Below are positions 33,689 through 42,785 of a DNA stretch of 64,000 nt, one piece after another. The position numbers and the translations under genes were made by a program. Below the pieces are notes generated by a model. It worked only from the letters and a program-made list of their open reading frames with translations, had not been told where the DNA came from and did not search any database. How positions within the stretch are numbered: the first letter of the stretch is position 1; each line of letters begins with the position of its first letter. The DNA comes from Mycobacterium montefiorense (GTDB lineage Bacteria; Actinomycetota; Actinomycetes; Mycobacteriales; Mycobacteriaceae): NCBI RefSeq assembly GCF_003112775.1, contig NZ_BFCH01000036.1:186001-250000 (forward strand), read 5' to 3'.

Positions 33689-35086
33689 GTGAGCATCTTG
33701 CTCTTCGGGGTTTCGCACCGTAGTGCGCCGGTCTCCGTTCTGGAACAACTCAGTATCGACGAATCCGACCGCAACAAGATCATCGAACGGGTCTTGCAAT
33801 CGCCGCTGGTCACCGAGGCCATGGTGCTCTCGACCTGCAACCGGGTCGAGGTCTACGCGGTCGTCGATGCGTTCCACGGCGGTTTGGCCGCAATCGGGCA
33901 GGTGCTGTCCGAATACTCCGGAATGTCGATGGGCGACCTCACCAAATACGCCTATGTGCGCTACAGCGAGGCCGCCGTCGAGCACCTGTTCGCCGTTGCC
34001 AGCGGGCTGGACTCCGCGGTGATCGGCGAGCAGCAGGTGCTGGGACAGGTCCGCCGGGCCTACGCCGCCGCCGAGGCGAATCGCACGGTCGGACGGGTGC
34101 TGCATGAGCTGGCCCAACGCGCGCTGTCGGTGGGCAAAAGAGTGCACTCCGAAACCGCCATCGACGCTGCCGGTGCCTCGGTGGTCTCGGTCGCGCTGGG
34201 CATGGCCGAACGCAAGGTGGACGGGCTGGCGGGCAGGACCGCGGTCGTCGTCGGAGCCGGAGCGATGGGCGCACTGGCGGCCGCACACCTGACCCGTGCC
34301 GGCATCAACCAGATCATCGTCCTCAACCGTTCGCTGTCCCGGGGACAACGGCTGGTCCGCAAGATCCGCGAATCGGGGGTGCGCGCCCAGGCGCTGACGC
34401 TCGACCGGCTCGCCGACGCGCTGGCCGGTGCCGACGTCGTGGTCAGCTGTACCGGAGCGGTGAGCCCCGTGGTGTCGCTGGCCGACGTCCACAACGCGCT
34501 GGCCGCCGCGCAGCGCGACGAGGCCGGTCACCCGCTGCTGATCTGCGACCTGGGCATGCCGCGCGACGTCGATCCCGCGGTGGCCGGACTCCCCGGCGTC
34601 TGGGTCGTCGACGTGGAGCGGATCCAACACGAGCCCGCGGCGCACGCCGCCGCCGGCGACGTCGACGCCGCTCGCCATATCGTGGCCGCGGAGGTTGCCG
34701 CCTACCTGGCGGGGCAGCGGATGGCCGAGGTCACCCCGACAGTCACCGCGCTGCGCCAGCGCGCCGCCGACGTCGTCGAAGCCGAGCTGCTGCGGCTGGA
34801 AAACCGGCTTCCGGGACTCGAGAGCACCCAGCGCGAGGAGGTCGCCCGCACCGTCCGGCGGGTGGTGGACAAGCTGCTGCATGCACCCACGGTGCGGATC
34901 AAACAACTCGCCAGCGCACCCGGCGGTGACAGCTATGCCGAAGCCCTGCGCGAGCTTTTCGAACTCGACCAGACCGCCGTCGACGCCGTCGCCACCGCAG
35001 GCGAATTACCGGTGGTATCGACGGGATTCGACGCGGGTACGCACACCCATCCCGCGTCGGGCGGCCCAATACCGTCCGCCGAGTAG
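33689..35086 (+). CDS. hemA: Glutamyl-tRNA reductase
   Basis: First dedicated step of heme synthesis by the C5 route: NADPH reduction of glutamyl-tRNA(Glu) to glutamate-1-semialdehyde, which hemL (50.5 kb) then isomerises. The catalytic Cys50 lies in VLSTCNRVEVYA; the NADPH domain shows VVVGAGAMGALAAAHL. The start is a GTG at 33689 giving 465 residues. hemC follows after 13 bp. Confidence 0.96.
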   Translation: MSILLFGVSHRSAPVSVLEQLSIDESDRNKIIERVLQSPLVTEAMVLSTCNRVEVYAVVDAFHGGLAAIGQVLSEYSGMSMGDLTKYAYVRYSEAAVEHLFAVASGLDSAVIGEQQVLGQVRRAYAAAEANRTVGRVLHELAQRALSVGKRVHSETAIDAAGASVVSVALGMAERKVDGLAGRTAVVVGAGAMGALAAAHLTRAGINQIIVLNRSLSRGQRLVRKIRESGVRAQALTLDRLADALAGADVVVSCTGAVSPVVSLADVHNALAAAQRDEAGHPLLICDLGMPRDVDPAVAGLPGVWVVDVERIQHEPAAHAAAGDVDAARHIVAAEVAAYLAGQRMAEVTPTVTALRQRAADVVEAELLRLENRLPGLESTQREEVARTVRRVVDKLLHAPTVRIKQLASAPGGDSYAEALRELFELDQTAVDAVATAGELPVVSTGFDAGTHTHPASGGPIPSAE

Positions 35087-35099
35087 CCGATTGGCGCAC

Positions 35100-36047
35100 G
35101 TGATTCGGTTAGGCACGCGGGGCAGTCTGCTGGCCACCACTCAGGCCTCCGTCATCAGAGACACTCTCATCGCCAACGGCCACCCCGCGGAGTTGGTGAT
35201 CATCAGCACAGTTGGCGATCAGTCCTCGGCGCCCATCGAGAGTTTGGGGGTGGGCGTCTTCACCACGGCGTTGCGCGAGGCCATTCTGGATGGCCGGGTC
35301 GACGCTGCGGTGCACTCGCACAAGGATTTGCCAACCGCCGACGACCCGAGGTTCACCATCGCGGGGATACCGGCACGCAACGACCCGCGCGACGCGCTGG
35401 TTGCGCGCGACAGGCTGGTGCTCGGGGAGTTGCCGGCAGGTTCGCTGGTGGGGACATCTTCGCCGCGGCGGGCCGCACAGCTTAGAGCACTGGGTCTCGG
35501 TTTGGAAATCCGCCCCCTACGAGGCAACCTAGATACCAGGTTGAACAGGGTAAGTAGTGGTGATCTTGACGCTATCGTGGTGGCCCGGGCCGGACTGGCT
35601 CGATTGGGCCGGCTCGCTGATGTCACCGAGACGCTAGAGCCGGTGCAAATGTTGCCAGCACCGGCTCAGGGCGCGCTCGCCGTGGAATGCCGCGCTGATG
35701 ACAGCCGGCTGGCGGCAGTGCTGGCGGAGTTGGACGACTCCGACACACGTGTTGCGGTCACCGCGGAGCGAACTCTGTTGGCCGAATTGGAGGCGGGTTG
35801 CTCCGCACCGGTGGGAGCGATCGCTGAGGTGGTCGAGTCCATTGATGAGGACGGGCGCGTCTTCGACGAGCTGTCGCTGCGTGGTTGCGTGGCGGCGCTG
35901 GATGGATCGGATGTGATCCGTGCGTCCGGCATCGGCGCTCCGCAGCGGGCTCGAGAGTTGGGGCTCTCGGTGGCCGCGGAGCTGCTGGAGTTGGGCGCGG
36001 GAGAGCTGATTGGGGGAGCGCGGCAAGACCCCGCGCAAGGAAACTGA
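35100..36047 (+). CDS. hemC: Porphobilinogen deaminase (hydroxymethylbilane synthase)
   Basis: Polymerises four porphobilinogens to hydroxymethylbilane. IRLGTRGSLLATTQ at the N-terminus, HSHKDLPT, GTSSPRRAAQL and the dipyrromethane-cofactor Cys234 (EAGCSAPVGA) are all present. I chose the GTG at 35100, which gives the short family-type N-terminus; a TTG at 35091 is possible. 315 residues. Confidence 0.95.
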   Translation: MIRLGTRGSLLATTQASVIRDTLIANGHPAELVIISTVGDQSSAPIESLGVGVFTTALREAILDGRVDAAVHSHKDLPTADDPRFTIAGIPARNDPRDALVARDRLVLGELPAGSLVGTSSPRRAAQLRALGLGLEIRPLRGNLDTRLNRVSSGDLDAIVVARAGLARLGRLADVTETLEPVQMLPAPAQGALAVECRADDSRLAAVLAELDDSDTRVAVTAERTLLAELEAGCSAPVGAIAEVVESIDEDGRVFDELSLRGCVAALDGSDVIRASGIGAPQRARELGLSVAAELLELGAGELIGGARQDPAQGN

Positions 36048-36070
36048 ATGAGAGTGACTTGGGAGCGACA

Positions 36071-37738
36071 ATGACGACGCGAGGGCGCAAGCCGAGACCG
36101 GGCCGCATCACGTTCGTGGGCTCTGGCCCGGGTGACCCGGGATTGTTGACCACGCGGGCGGCCACAGTGCTGGCCAATGCGGCCCTGGTATTCACCGATC
36201 CCGACGTACCCGAACCGGTGCTGGCGCTGATCGGCAAGGACCTGCCGCCCGTTTCGGGCCCGGCGCCTGCCGAACCACCGCCGACGACGGCCGACGGCTC
36301 ACCTGATCCGGATCAGCCTCAGGCTGCACCGACGGTGCTGTCCGGCGGTGCCGACATCCGCCCGGCGCTGGGTGAGCCCGCCGAGGTTGCCAAGACGCTG
36401 ACCGCAGAGGCCCGCACGGGCGTTGACGTGGTGCGGCTGGTCTCCGGTGACCCGCTGACGCTCGACGCGGTCATCAGCGAGGTGAACGCCGTCGCGCGGA
36501 CTCACCTGCATGTCGAGATCGTGCCCGGCCTGGCCGCGACCAATGCGGTACCGACCTATGCGGGTCTGCCGCTGGGCTCCTCGCACACGGTTGCCGATGT
36601 GCGCGGCGACGTGGACTGGGAGGCGCTGGCCGCGGCTCCCGGACCGCTGATCCTGCAGGCCACCCCGACGCATCTGGCTGACGCGGCCCGCACCCTGATC
36701 GAGCACGAGCTGTCCGAGACCACCCCGTGCGTCGTGACGTCACAGGGCACCACCTGTCAGCAGCGTTCGGTCGAAACCACGCTGCACGGGTTGCTCGATC
36801 CGGCGGTCGTGGCCGGCGCCGGTGACCCCGCGGGCCCGCTGACCGGACCGCTGGTGGTGACCATCGGCAAGACGGTGAACAGCCGCTCGAAGCTGAACTG
36901 GTGGGAGAGCCGGGCGCTGTACGGCTGGACCGTGCTGGTGCCGCGCACCAAGGACCAGGCCGGGGAGATGAGTGATCGGCTGACCTCATACGGCGCGCTG
37001 CCGGTCGAGGTGCCGACCATCGCCGTCGAGCCGCCGCGTAGCCCCGCCCAGATGGAACGAGCCGTCAAGGGATTGGTCGATGGCCGGTTCCAGTGGGTGG
37101 TGTTCACTTCCACCAACGCGGTCCGCGCGGTGTGGGAGAAGTTCGGCGAGTTCGGGCTGGACGCCCGCGCGTTCTCCGGCGTGAAGATCGCCTGCGTCGG
37201 TGAGTCGACGGCGGACCGGGTCCGGGCTTTCGGGATCAGCCCCGAGCTGGTGCCGGCCGGGGAACAGTCCTCGCTGGGCCTGCTGGATGACTTCCCGCCC
37301 TACGACAGCATTTTCGATCCGGTGAACCGGGTATTGCTGCCGCGTGCCGACATCGCCACCGAGACGCTGGCCGAGGGGCTGCGCGAACGCGGTTGGGAGA
37401 TTGAGGATGTCACCGCGTACCGGACGGTGCGTGCGGCGCCGCCGCCGGCGACCACCCGGGAGATGATCAAGACGGGCGGCTTCGACGCGGTGTGCTTCAC
37501 CTCCAGCTCGACGGTGCGCAACCTGGTCGGCATCGCCGGTAAGCCACACGCGCGCACCATCATTGCCTGCATCGGTCCCAAGACGGCCGAGACCGCCGCC
37601 GAGTTCGGCTTGCGGGTGGATGTGCAGCCCGAGACTGCTGCCGTCGGTCCACTGGTCGACGCGCTGGCCGAACACGCCGCGCGATTGCGGGCCGAGGGCG
37701 CGCTGCCACCGCCGCGTAAGAAGAGTCGCAGGCGCTAA
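36071..37738 (+). CDS. hemD: Uroporphyrin-III C-methyltransferase/uroporphyrinogen-III synthase fusion
   Basis: 555 residues. The N-terminal 270 residues are a tetrapyrrole methylase domain (FVGSGPGDPGLLTTRAATVL, VRLVSGDPLTLD, IVPGLAATNAVPTYAGLPLG). They are interrupted by a Pro-rich insert (about residues 60-95) where canonical enzymes are compact. The C-terminal 260 residues are uroporphyrinogen-III synthase (VLVPRTKDQAGEMSDRLTSY, VFTSTNAVRAVWE, VCFTSSSTVRNL). The actinobacterial fusion links siroheme/B12 and heme branches. The tail is basic (RKKSRRR). The ATG at 36071 is preferred; the open frame to 35885 lies inside hemC. Confidence 0.94.
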   Translation: MTTRGRKPRPGRITFVGSGPGDPGLLTTRAATVLANAALVFTDPDVPEPVLALIGKDLPPVSGPAPAEPPPTTADGSPDPDQPQAAPTVLSGGADIRPALGEPAEVAKTLTAEARTGVDVVRLVSGDPLTLDAVISEVNAVARTHLHVEIVPGLAATNAVPTYAGLPLGSSHTVADVRGDVDWEALAAAPGPLILQATPTHLADAARTLIEHELSETTPCVVTSQGTTCQQRSVETTLHGLLDPAVVAGAGDPAGPLTGPLVVTIGKTVNSRSKLNWWESRALYGWTVLVPRTKDQAGEMSDRLTSYGALPVEVPTIAVEPPRSPAQMERAVKGLVDGRFQWVVFTSTNAVRAVWEKFGEFGLDARAFSGVKIACVGESTADRVRAFGISPELVPAGEQSSLGLLDDFPPYDSIFDPVNRVLLPRADIATETLAEGLRERGWEIEDVTAYRTVRAAPPPATTREMIKTGGFDAVCFTSSSTVRNLVGIAGKPHARTIIACIGPKTAETAAEFGLRVDVQPETAAVGPLVDALAEHAARLRAEGALPPPRKKSRRR

Positions 37739-37784
37739 TGGCGATCGCCAGCGCGGCGAAGCCTGATGCGGTGGGTCGCCGTTC

Positions 37785-38774
37785 ATGAGCGGTGGCTCCT
37801 ACCCGCGGCAGCGGCCGCGTCGGCTCCGTTCCACCCCCGCGTTGCGTCGCCTGGTGGCGCAAACATCTTTGGAACCAAGACATTTGGTGCTGCCGATGTT
37901 TGTCGCCGACGGCATCGACGAGCCGCGTGCGATCCCGTCGATGCCCGATGTCGTGCAGCACACCCGCGAGTCGCTGCGCCGTGCCGCCGCCGATGCGGTG
38001 GCGGCGGGGGTGGGCGGGCTGATGCTGTTCGGTGTGCCGCGCGACGAGGACAAGGACGCGACCGGCTCGGCCGGCACCGACCCCGACGGCATTCTCAATG
38101 TCGCGCTTCGGGACCTGGCCAAGGATCTCGGTGACGCCACGGTGCTGATGGCGGACACCTGCCTCGACGAATTCACTGACCACGGTCACTGCGGCGTCCT
38201 CGACGCCCGCGGGCGGGTCGACAACGATGCTACCCTGGGCCGCTACGTGAAATTAGCTGTGGCGCAAGCAGAGTCAGGCGTTCACGTGGTGGGGCCGAGC
38301 GGGATGATGGACGGGCAGATGAGCGCCATTCGGGACGGCCTGGACGTCGCCGGCTACACCGACGTGGTGATCCTGGCCTACGCGGCGAAGTTCGCTTCGG
38401 CGTTCTACGGCCCGTTCCGGGAAGCGGTGAGTTCGAGCCTCTCCGGTGATCGTCGCACCTACCAGCAGGAGCCCGGGAACGTCCGGGAAGCGGTGCGTGA
38501 GATCGAATTGGACATCGACGAGGGCGCCGACATCATTATGGTCAAACCGGCGATGAGCTACCTCGACGTGGTGGCCGCCGCCGCGGAGGTTTCGCCGGTG
38601 CCGGTGGCCGCCTACCAGGTGTCGGGGGAGTACGCGATGATTTGCGCTGCGGCAGCGAACAATTGGATCGACGGGCGTGCCGCCGCGCTGGAGTCGCTGA
38701 CCAGCATTCGCCGCGCCGGAGCCGACATCGTGCTCACCTATTGGGCCGCGCAAGCGGCGGGCTGGCTTTCCTAA
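37785..38774 (+). CDS. hemB: Delta-aminolevulinic acid dehydratase (porphobilinogen synthase)
   Basis: Condenses two 5-aminolevulinates to porphobilinogen. The active-site lysines are Lys202 (AYAAKFASAFYGPF) and Schiff-base Lys254 (IIMVKPAMSY). DTCLDEFTDHGHCG lies where zinc-dependent enzymes have a three-cysteine site; here only two cysteines with Asp/His are seen, a metal-site variant typical of Mg-type enzymes. 329 residues, 46 bp after hemD. Confidence 0.95.
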   Translation: MSGGSYPRQRPRRLRSTPALRRLVAQTSLEPRHLVLPMFVADGIDEPRAIPSMPDVVQHTRESLRRAAADAVAAGVGGLMLFGVPRDEDKDATGSAGTDPDGILNVALRDLAKDLGDATVLMADTCLDEFTDHGHCGVLDARGRVDNDATLGRYVKLAVAQAESGVHVVGPSGMMDGQMSAIRDGLDVAGYTDVVILAYAAKFASAFYGPFREAVSSSLSGDRRTYQQEPGNVREAVREIELDIDEGADIIMVKPAMSYLDVVAAAAEVSPVPVAAYQVSGEYAMICAAAANNWIDGRAAALESLTSIRRAGADIVLTYWAAQAAGWLS

Positions 38775-38814
38775 CGGCCACCGCGGCGGTAGACAATCAG
38801 GGGATGAGGCTCCA

Positions 38815-39366
38815 ATGACCACAGCGAGGGATGTCAACCCCAAACCGCTTTTCTACGAACCCGGCGCCAGCTGGCTTTGGGTGCTGAGCGGCCCGGCGGC
38901 GGCGGCGTCAATGATCCTGATCGAAATATGGAGTGGCGCCGCGATATCGCTGTGGGTTCCGGCGATCTTTTTGGTGATGGTCTCGGCGTTCATCTCGCTG
39001 CAGGTGAAGGCGGCACGCATCCACGTTTCCGTCGAACTGACCGACGACGCCTTGCGTCAGGGCACCGAGACCATCCTGGTGCGCGAAATCATTAAGGTGT
39101 TTCCCGAGCCCGAGAATCCGGCGAATTCCGACAAGGAGCTGGCGAGGTGGCAGTCGGCGCGGGCGCTCGGTGAACTGTTCGGTGTTCCGCGCGGCCGGAC
39201 CGGCATCGGCCTGAAGCTCACCGGGGGTCGCACCGCGCAGGCGTGGGCGAAACGGCATCGTCGCCTTCGGGAAGCGCTGACCCCGCTGGTGCAGGAGCGG
39301 GTGGAGCCGGCCCGATCGGACGCCTTCGATATCGATGGTCACGATGACGAAGGGTCGCAGCTGTGA
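38815..39366 (+). CDS. DUF3093-type membrane protein (Rv0513-like)
   Basis: 183 residues with two hydrophobic helices near the N-terminus (about 20-40 and 44-64), then a soluble domain carrying KLTGGRTAQAWAKRHRRL. It follows hemB by 40 bp and overlaps the next start (GTGA). Function unknown. Confidence 0.82.
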   Translation: MTTARDVNPKPLFYEPGASWLWVLSGPAAAASMILIEIWSGAAISLWVPAIFLVMVSAFISLQVKAARIHVSVELTDDALRQGTETILVREIIKVFPEPENPANSDKELARWQSARALGELFGVPRGRTGIGLKLTGGRTAQAWAKRHRRLREALTPLVQERVEPARSDAFDIDGHDDEGSQL

Positions 39367-39623
39367 TGGCCCGCTACCGGGCTCTGATCGAACTCGGCCT
39401 GGCTGGTGCGGCATTGGTCGGTGTCGGGGCGAGCTGGCTGCATGCCCGTCACATCGTGGGCGTCGCGCCGATCACGGACGGGCAGCCGTCGACCACCTCG
39501 TTGGTTTACGACCCTGCGCTATTGCTACTGGCCATGCTGCTGACGACGATCGCCGGAGTGCTGGCCGTCCTCGGAACGTCGCGGCTGTGGCAAGCAAGCC
39601 GCAGCGCTAAGCCGTCTTCCTGA
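39363..39623 (+). CDS. Small two-helix membrane protein (Rv0514-like)
   Basis: 86 residues with helices at about 8-28 and 49-72. The start is GTG 39363 or the adjoining ATG 39366. Translationally coupled to the preceding gene. Its 3' end overlaps the convergent STAS gene by 17 bp. Function unknown. Confidence 0.8.
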   Translation: MMARYRALIELGLAGAALVGVGASWLHARHIVGVAPITDGQPSTTSLVYDPALLLLAMLLTTIAGVLAVLGTSRLWQASRSAKPSS

Positions 39624-40080
39624 TCAGCGGCAGCGCCAGCCGGCGCCGGTAGACGACCGCGTCGGCAAGGTCGCCGAACGCCTCGGGCACCGAGCCGGCG
39701 GTCAGAAACGCGGAATCGCCGTCCGCGGCGACCAGCTGTTCGGTGACATCGGGGCGGGCGACCAGCGTCCACTCCATGCCGGCCCGGCGGCAGTCCTCGT
39801 CGAACGTGTACAGCAGCGAGAAGCCCGCCCCGGCGAAGTGGCTCACGTCGCTGATGTCGAGCACCACGGGAGTGTCACCGACGATGAAACGGCGAAGGCA
39901 ATCGCGGACCCGGTCGACATTGACGGCATCGATCTCCCCGCGGATGGTCACCACCGTCGCGAGGTGGCGGCAGTGGGCCCGAACCTCGGCCCCACCGCAG
40001 TCGATGCTGCCATTTCCCTGCCGAGTGGTCATCGCGATCGTCATGACGCCCCAATTCCGGTACTGATGCAAGGCCGACAC
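39607..40080 (-). CDS. STAS-domain anti-anti-sigma-like protein (Rv0516c-like)
   Basis: 157 residues from 40080, or 145 from an ATG at 40044 (MTIAMTTRQ). STAS fold: VVTIRGEIDAVNVDRVRDCL, VVLDISDVSHFAGAGFSLLY. The SpoIIAA-type phosphoserine position (before the Gly in ...SSG) is Ala here (FAGAG). The M. tuberculosis homologue is reported to be phosphorylated by PknD near its N-terminal Thr; with the shorter start, a Thr falls at residue 2 here too. Regulation by an STPK rather than an SpoIIAB-type kinase is therefore plausible. Confidence 0.85.
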   Translation of the reverse strand: MSALHQYRNWGVMTIAMTTRQGNGSIDCGGAEVRAHCRHLATVVTIRGEIDAVNVDRVRDCLRRFIVGDTPVVLDISDVSHFAGAGFSLLYTFDEDCRRAGMEWTLVARPDVTEQLVAADGDSAFLTAGSVPEAFGDLADAVVYRRRLALPLIRKTA

Positions 40081-40279
40081 GACGCCGACCGAAGCTAGCT
40101 ATAACGTTGCCCGCCAAACCTAAGGAGACCGGAAGCCGCGTCTAACTGTTTGCTAAAAAGCTGATCCGAAGCGCCCTCTGGAGGTAAAGAGGCGGCCACA
40201 CCGCCGCCGTGGCGCGATCCGGGCTATCGCGCTGTTAGGCTGCTCTGGCTACCGGTTGTGAGTCTGGGGGCTTGTGATA

Positions 40280-40293
40280 GGGCGATATCGCCC
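40280..40293. promoter_or_regulatory. 14-bp palindrome upstream of acyltransferase
   Basis: GGGCGATATCGCCC is a perfect palindrome 32 bp before the Rv0517-like start, followed directly by a small inverted repeat (CCCGGTCAGCCGGG). It could be an operator or part of a leader hairpin. Confidence 0.35.
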
Positions 40294-40325
40294 GGTCAGC
40301 CGGGTGAGAAGGCAAACGAAACTGC

Positions 40326-41594
40326 ATGAGTCCAGACCGAAAGAGCGTCGTGCGCACCGCAGAGATCAAGGGTGAGATCAAAGCCCTGACGGGACTGCGC
40401 ATCGTCGCCGCGGTGTGGGTGGTGCTGTTCCACTTCCGGCCGATGCTCAGCGATATCTCGCCTGATTTCCGCGAGAACCTCGCGCCGGTACTCAACTGCG
40501 GCGCCCAAGGCGTCGATCTGTTCTTCATCCTCAGCGGATTCGTGCTGGCCTGGAACTATCTCGACCGGATGGGCCGGTCCTGGTCGACGCGCGAGACCCT
40601 GCACTTCCTGTGGCTGCGGCTGGCCCGGGTGTGGCCGGTTTACCTGGTCACCTTGCACCTGGCCGCGCTGTTGGTGATCCTGTCGCTGCACGTCGGTCAT
40701 GTCCCGTTGCCCGAGGCCAATGACCTCACCGCGATCAGCTATGTGCGCCAGGTGCTGCTCGTGCAGCTGTGGTTCGAGCCGTTCTTCGATGGGACAAGCT
40801 GGGACGGGCCCGCCTGGTCGATCAGTGCGGAATGGCTCGCCTACCTGCTGTTCGGTCTGCTCGCGCTGGTGGTCTTCCGGATGAAGCTGGCCACCCGGGC
40901 CCGGACCCTGATGTTTCTGGCCGTGGCGGCCTCGCTGCCGCCGGTGGTGCTGCTGTTGGCCAGCGGCCATTTCTACATGCCGTGGAGCTGGCTACCGCGG
41001 ATCGTGACGCAGTTCGCCGCGGGGGCGCTGGCGTGCGCCGCCGTGCGCCGATTGCGGCTGACCGAGCGCGGCCGCCACGTCGCCGGATACCTCTCCCTGC
41101 TACTGCTGGCTGCGGTGGTGGGGGTCCTCTACTGGTTCAACGCGCATCCGATCACCGGAGTCGTGGAAAACGACAGTGGTGGGGTGGTCGACGCGCTGTT
41201 CATTCCGCTGGTGATCACGCTGGCGGTCGGCCTGGGCAGCCTGCCGAGACTGCTGTCTACCCGGGTGCTGGTGTACGGCGGACAGATCTCGTTCTGCCTG
41301 TACATGGTGCACGAGCTGGTGCATACGTCCTGGGGATGGGCGGTCGAGCAATTCAAGCTCACGCCGTGGGAATCCGATTCGCCCTGGAAATGGAACGTCC
41401 TTGGCCTATTTGTCATCGCCCTGGCGCTTTCGAGCCTGCTCTATCACTTCGTGGAGGAGCCGGCCCGCCGCTGGATGCGCAGGATGGTCGACGTCCGGCC
41501 CGCGGCCCAGCGACCCGAGTTCAGTGAGTCGGGTCCGGCCAAGGTACACCCGATCGACGGCGGGCCGGCATCGGTTACCGCCCGCGCGGTATGA
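40326..41594 (+). CDS. Acyltransferase 3 family membrane protein (Rv0517-like)
   Basis: 422 residues with about ten hydrophobic helices. The family motifs are ALTGLRIVAAVWVVLFHFRP (H in the first helix), GAQGVDLFFILSGFVLAW and SISAEWLAYLLFGL. Such enzymes O-acylate extracytoplasmic sugars or lipids. There is no SGNH domain, unlike the second acyltransferase at 42.8 kb. Substrate unknown. Confidence 0.88.
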   Translation: MSPDRKSVVRTAEIKGEIKALTGLRIVAAVWVVLFHFRPMLSDISPDFRENLAPVLNCGAQGVDLFFILSGFVLAWNYLDRMGRSWSTRETLHFLWLRLARVWPVYLVTLHLAALLVILSLHVGHVPLPEANDLTAISYVRQVLLVQLWFEPFFDGTSWDGPAWSISAEWLAYLLFGLLALVVFRMKLATRARTLMFLAVAASLPPVVLLLASGHFYMPWSWLPRIVTQFAAGALACAAVRRLRLTERGRHVAGYLSLLLLAAVVGVLYWFNAHPITGVVENDSGGVVDALFIPLVITLAVGLGSLPRLLSTRVLVYGGQISFCLYMVHELVHTSWGWAVEQFKLTPWESDSPWKWNVLGLFVIALALSSLLYHFVEEPARRWMRRMVDVRPAAQRPEFSESGPAKVHPIDGGPASVTARAV

Positions 41595-41811
41595 CGAGTG
41601 CCCGCGAATCATGCTGTGCCCCAAAATCTCTCGGATTCGGATTCGCCCACGATAGGCGCGCCGCACTGGTAGCTTGAACTTTGCCAACCGGCTCGGACAT
41701 GGATCACATAGGAGTGACAGCGCGTTGACGGTCCGTTCGCGCCGGTTCTTCGTACGATTTCCGTTGAATGGGTGCAGCACACCGCCATGCCGTGCACAGG
41801 GGGAGGTAGAA

Positions 41812-42507
41812 GTGAGTCGCCTGGCCGCGTTCGTCGTTAATCTCGCTCTGCTGGTAGGCCTGATCGTCGAGGTCGTGGGGCTGCCGGCTCCGATGCGGGC
41901 CCGCGGCATATCGACGCTGAGCTCCCGGCTCACCCACATCGCGGTGATCGGCGACTCCTATACGACCGGCACCGACGAGGGCGGCCTGGGCCCCAAAGCA
42001 TGGACCGCTCTTACCTGGCAGACGCTGACCAAGCGAGGTATGCAGATCGCCCCCGACGTGGCGGCTGAGGGCCGAGCCGGGTATGTGGTGCCCGGCGACC
42101 ACGGCAGCATCTTTCAAGACCTGACGTCCAGGGTGGCCAAGCCGGACGACGTGCTGGTGGTGTTCTACGGCTCTCGCAACGATCAGGGCTCAGATCTGGG
42201 TCTGTTGGCCGGACGGGCTCGCGACGCCTTCACTCTCGCGCGCATCCTCGCGCCGTCGGCGAGATTCCTGGTGATCGGGCCGCCCTGGCCGACCGCCGAT
42301 GTGCCCGGGGACATACTGCAGATTCGCGACGTGCTGAACTCTGAGGCGCGTGCCGCGGGCGCCGCGTTCGTCGACCCGATCGGCGCGCGTTGGTTCGTCG
42401 ACAGGCCCGACCTGATCGGCCCGGATGGCGTGCACCCCAACGACGCTGGGCATCGATACATGGCCGACAAGATTGCACCGCTGATTCGTACGCAATTGCT
42501 CACGTAA
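41812..42507 (+). CDS. Exported GDSL/SGNH lipase-esterase (Rv0518-like)
   Basis: I chose the GTG at 41812 because a GGGGAGG site precedes it and the 231-residue product then equals the homologue length; the frame is open to 41674. The N-terminus is a signal peptide/anchor (AFVVNLALLVGLIVEVVGL). SGNH blocks: IAVIGDSYT (nucleophile Ser), YGSRND (block III Asn) and DGVHPNDAGH (Asp/His). Predicted extracytoplasmic esterase. Lies between two acyltransferases. Confidence 0.88.
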   Translation: MSRLAAFVVNLALLVGLIVEVVGLPAPMRARGISTLSSRLTHIAVIGDSYTTGTDEGGLGPKAWTALTWQTLTKRGMQIAPDVAAEGRAGYVVPGDHGSIFQDLTSRVAKPDDVLVVFYGSRNDQGSDLGLLAGRARDAFTLARILAPSARFLVIGPPWPTADVPGDILQIRDVLNSEARAAGAAFVDPIGARWFVDRPDLIGPDGVHPNDAGHRYMADKIAPLIRTQLLT

Positions 42508-42571
42508 CGAGGCATCGGTATTTTCAACGGGCTGGCCCCCCGTCAAAATGCCAGCCGCGCAAGGCATTAAC

Positions 42572-42588
42572 GCGCCAACGGTTGGCGC
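42572..42588 (-). terminator. Inverted repeat after the 38-residue protein gene
   Basis: GCGCCAAC and GTTGGCGC form an eight-pair stem with almost no loop, immediately after the TAA. There is no U-tract. Probable terminator for the esterase-acyltransferase-small protein set. Confidence 0.45.
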
Positions 42589-42705
42589 TTAGTCTTCTGC
42601 GTGCCGCTCGTAGTCCCACTGCTCCAGGCGTGCCTGCAGCTGCATCAACCCAATCCCGACGACTGGCGTAGCAGCCGCGATGCAGACCAACAACAGCGGG
42701 GACAT
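42589..42705 (-). CDS. 38-residue small membrane protein
   Basis: Translation of the minus strand gives MSPLLLVCIAAATPVVGIGL, then MQLQARLEQWDYERHAED and TAA. A strong GGAGG ribosome site lies 7 bp before the ATG. One N-terminal membrane helix (residues 3-22) is followed by a charged amphipathic tail. An inverted repeat (GCGCCAAC/GTTGGCGC, 42572-42588) follows the stop directly, like a terminator. It sits 80 bp downstream of the OafA-like acyltransferase on the same strand. Function unknown; I think similar tiny proteins exist in other mycobacteria. Confidence 0.8.
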   Translation of the reverse strand: MSPLLLVCIAAATPVVGIGLMQLQARLEQWDYERHAED

Positions 42706-42785
42706 TTCAAACCTCCAAAACCCTTACATTCGTAACACGTTCGGGATTGTGGCGGGGTTCATTTGCAAAGAAAGTCATCGCAACG

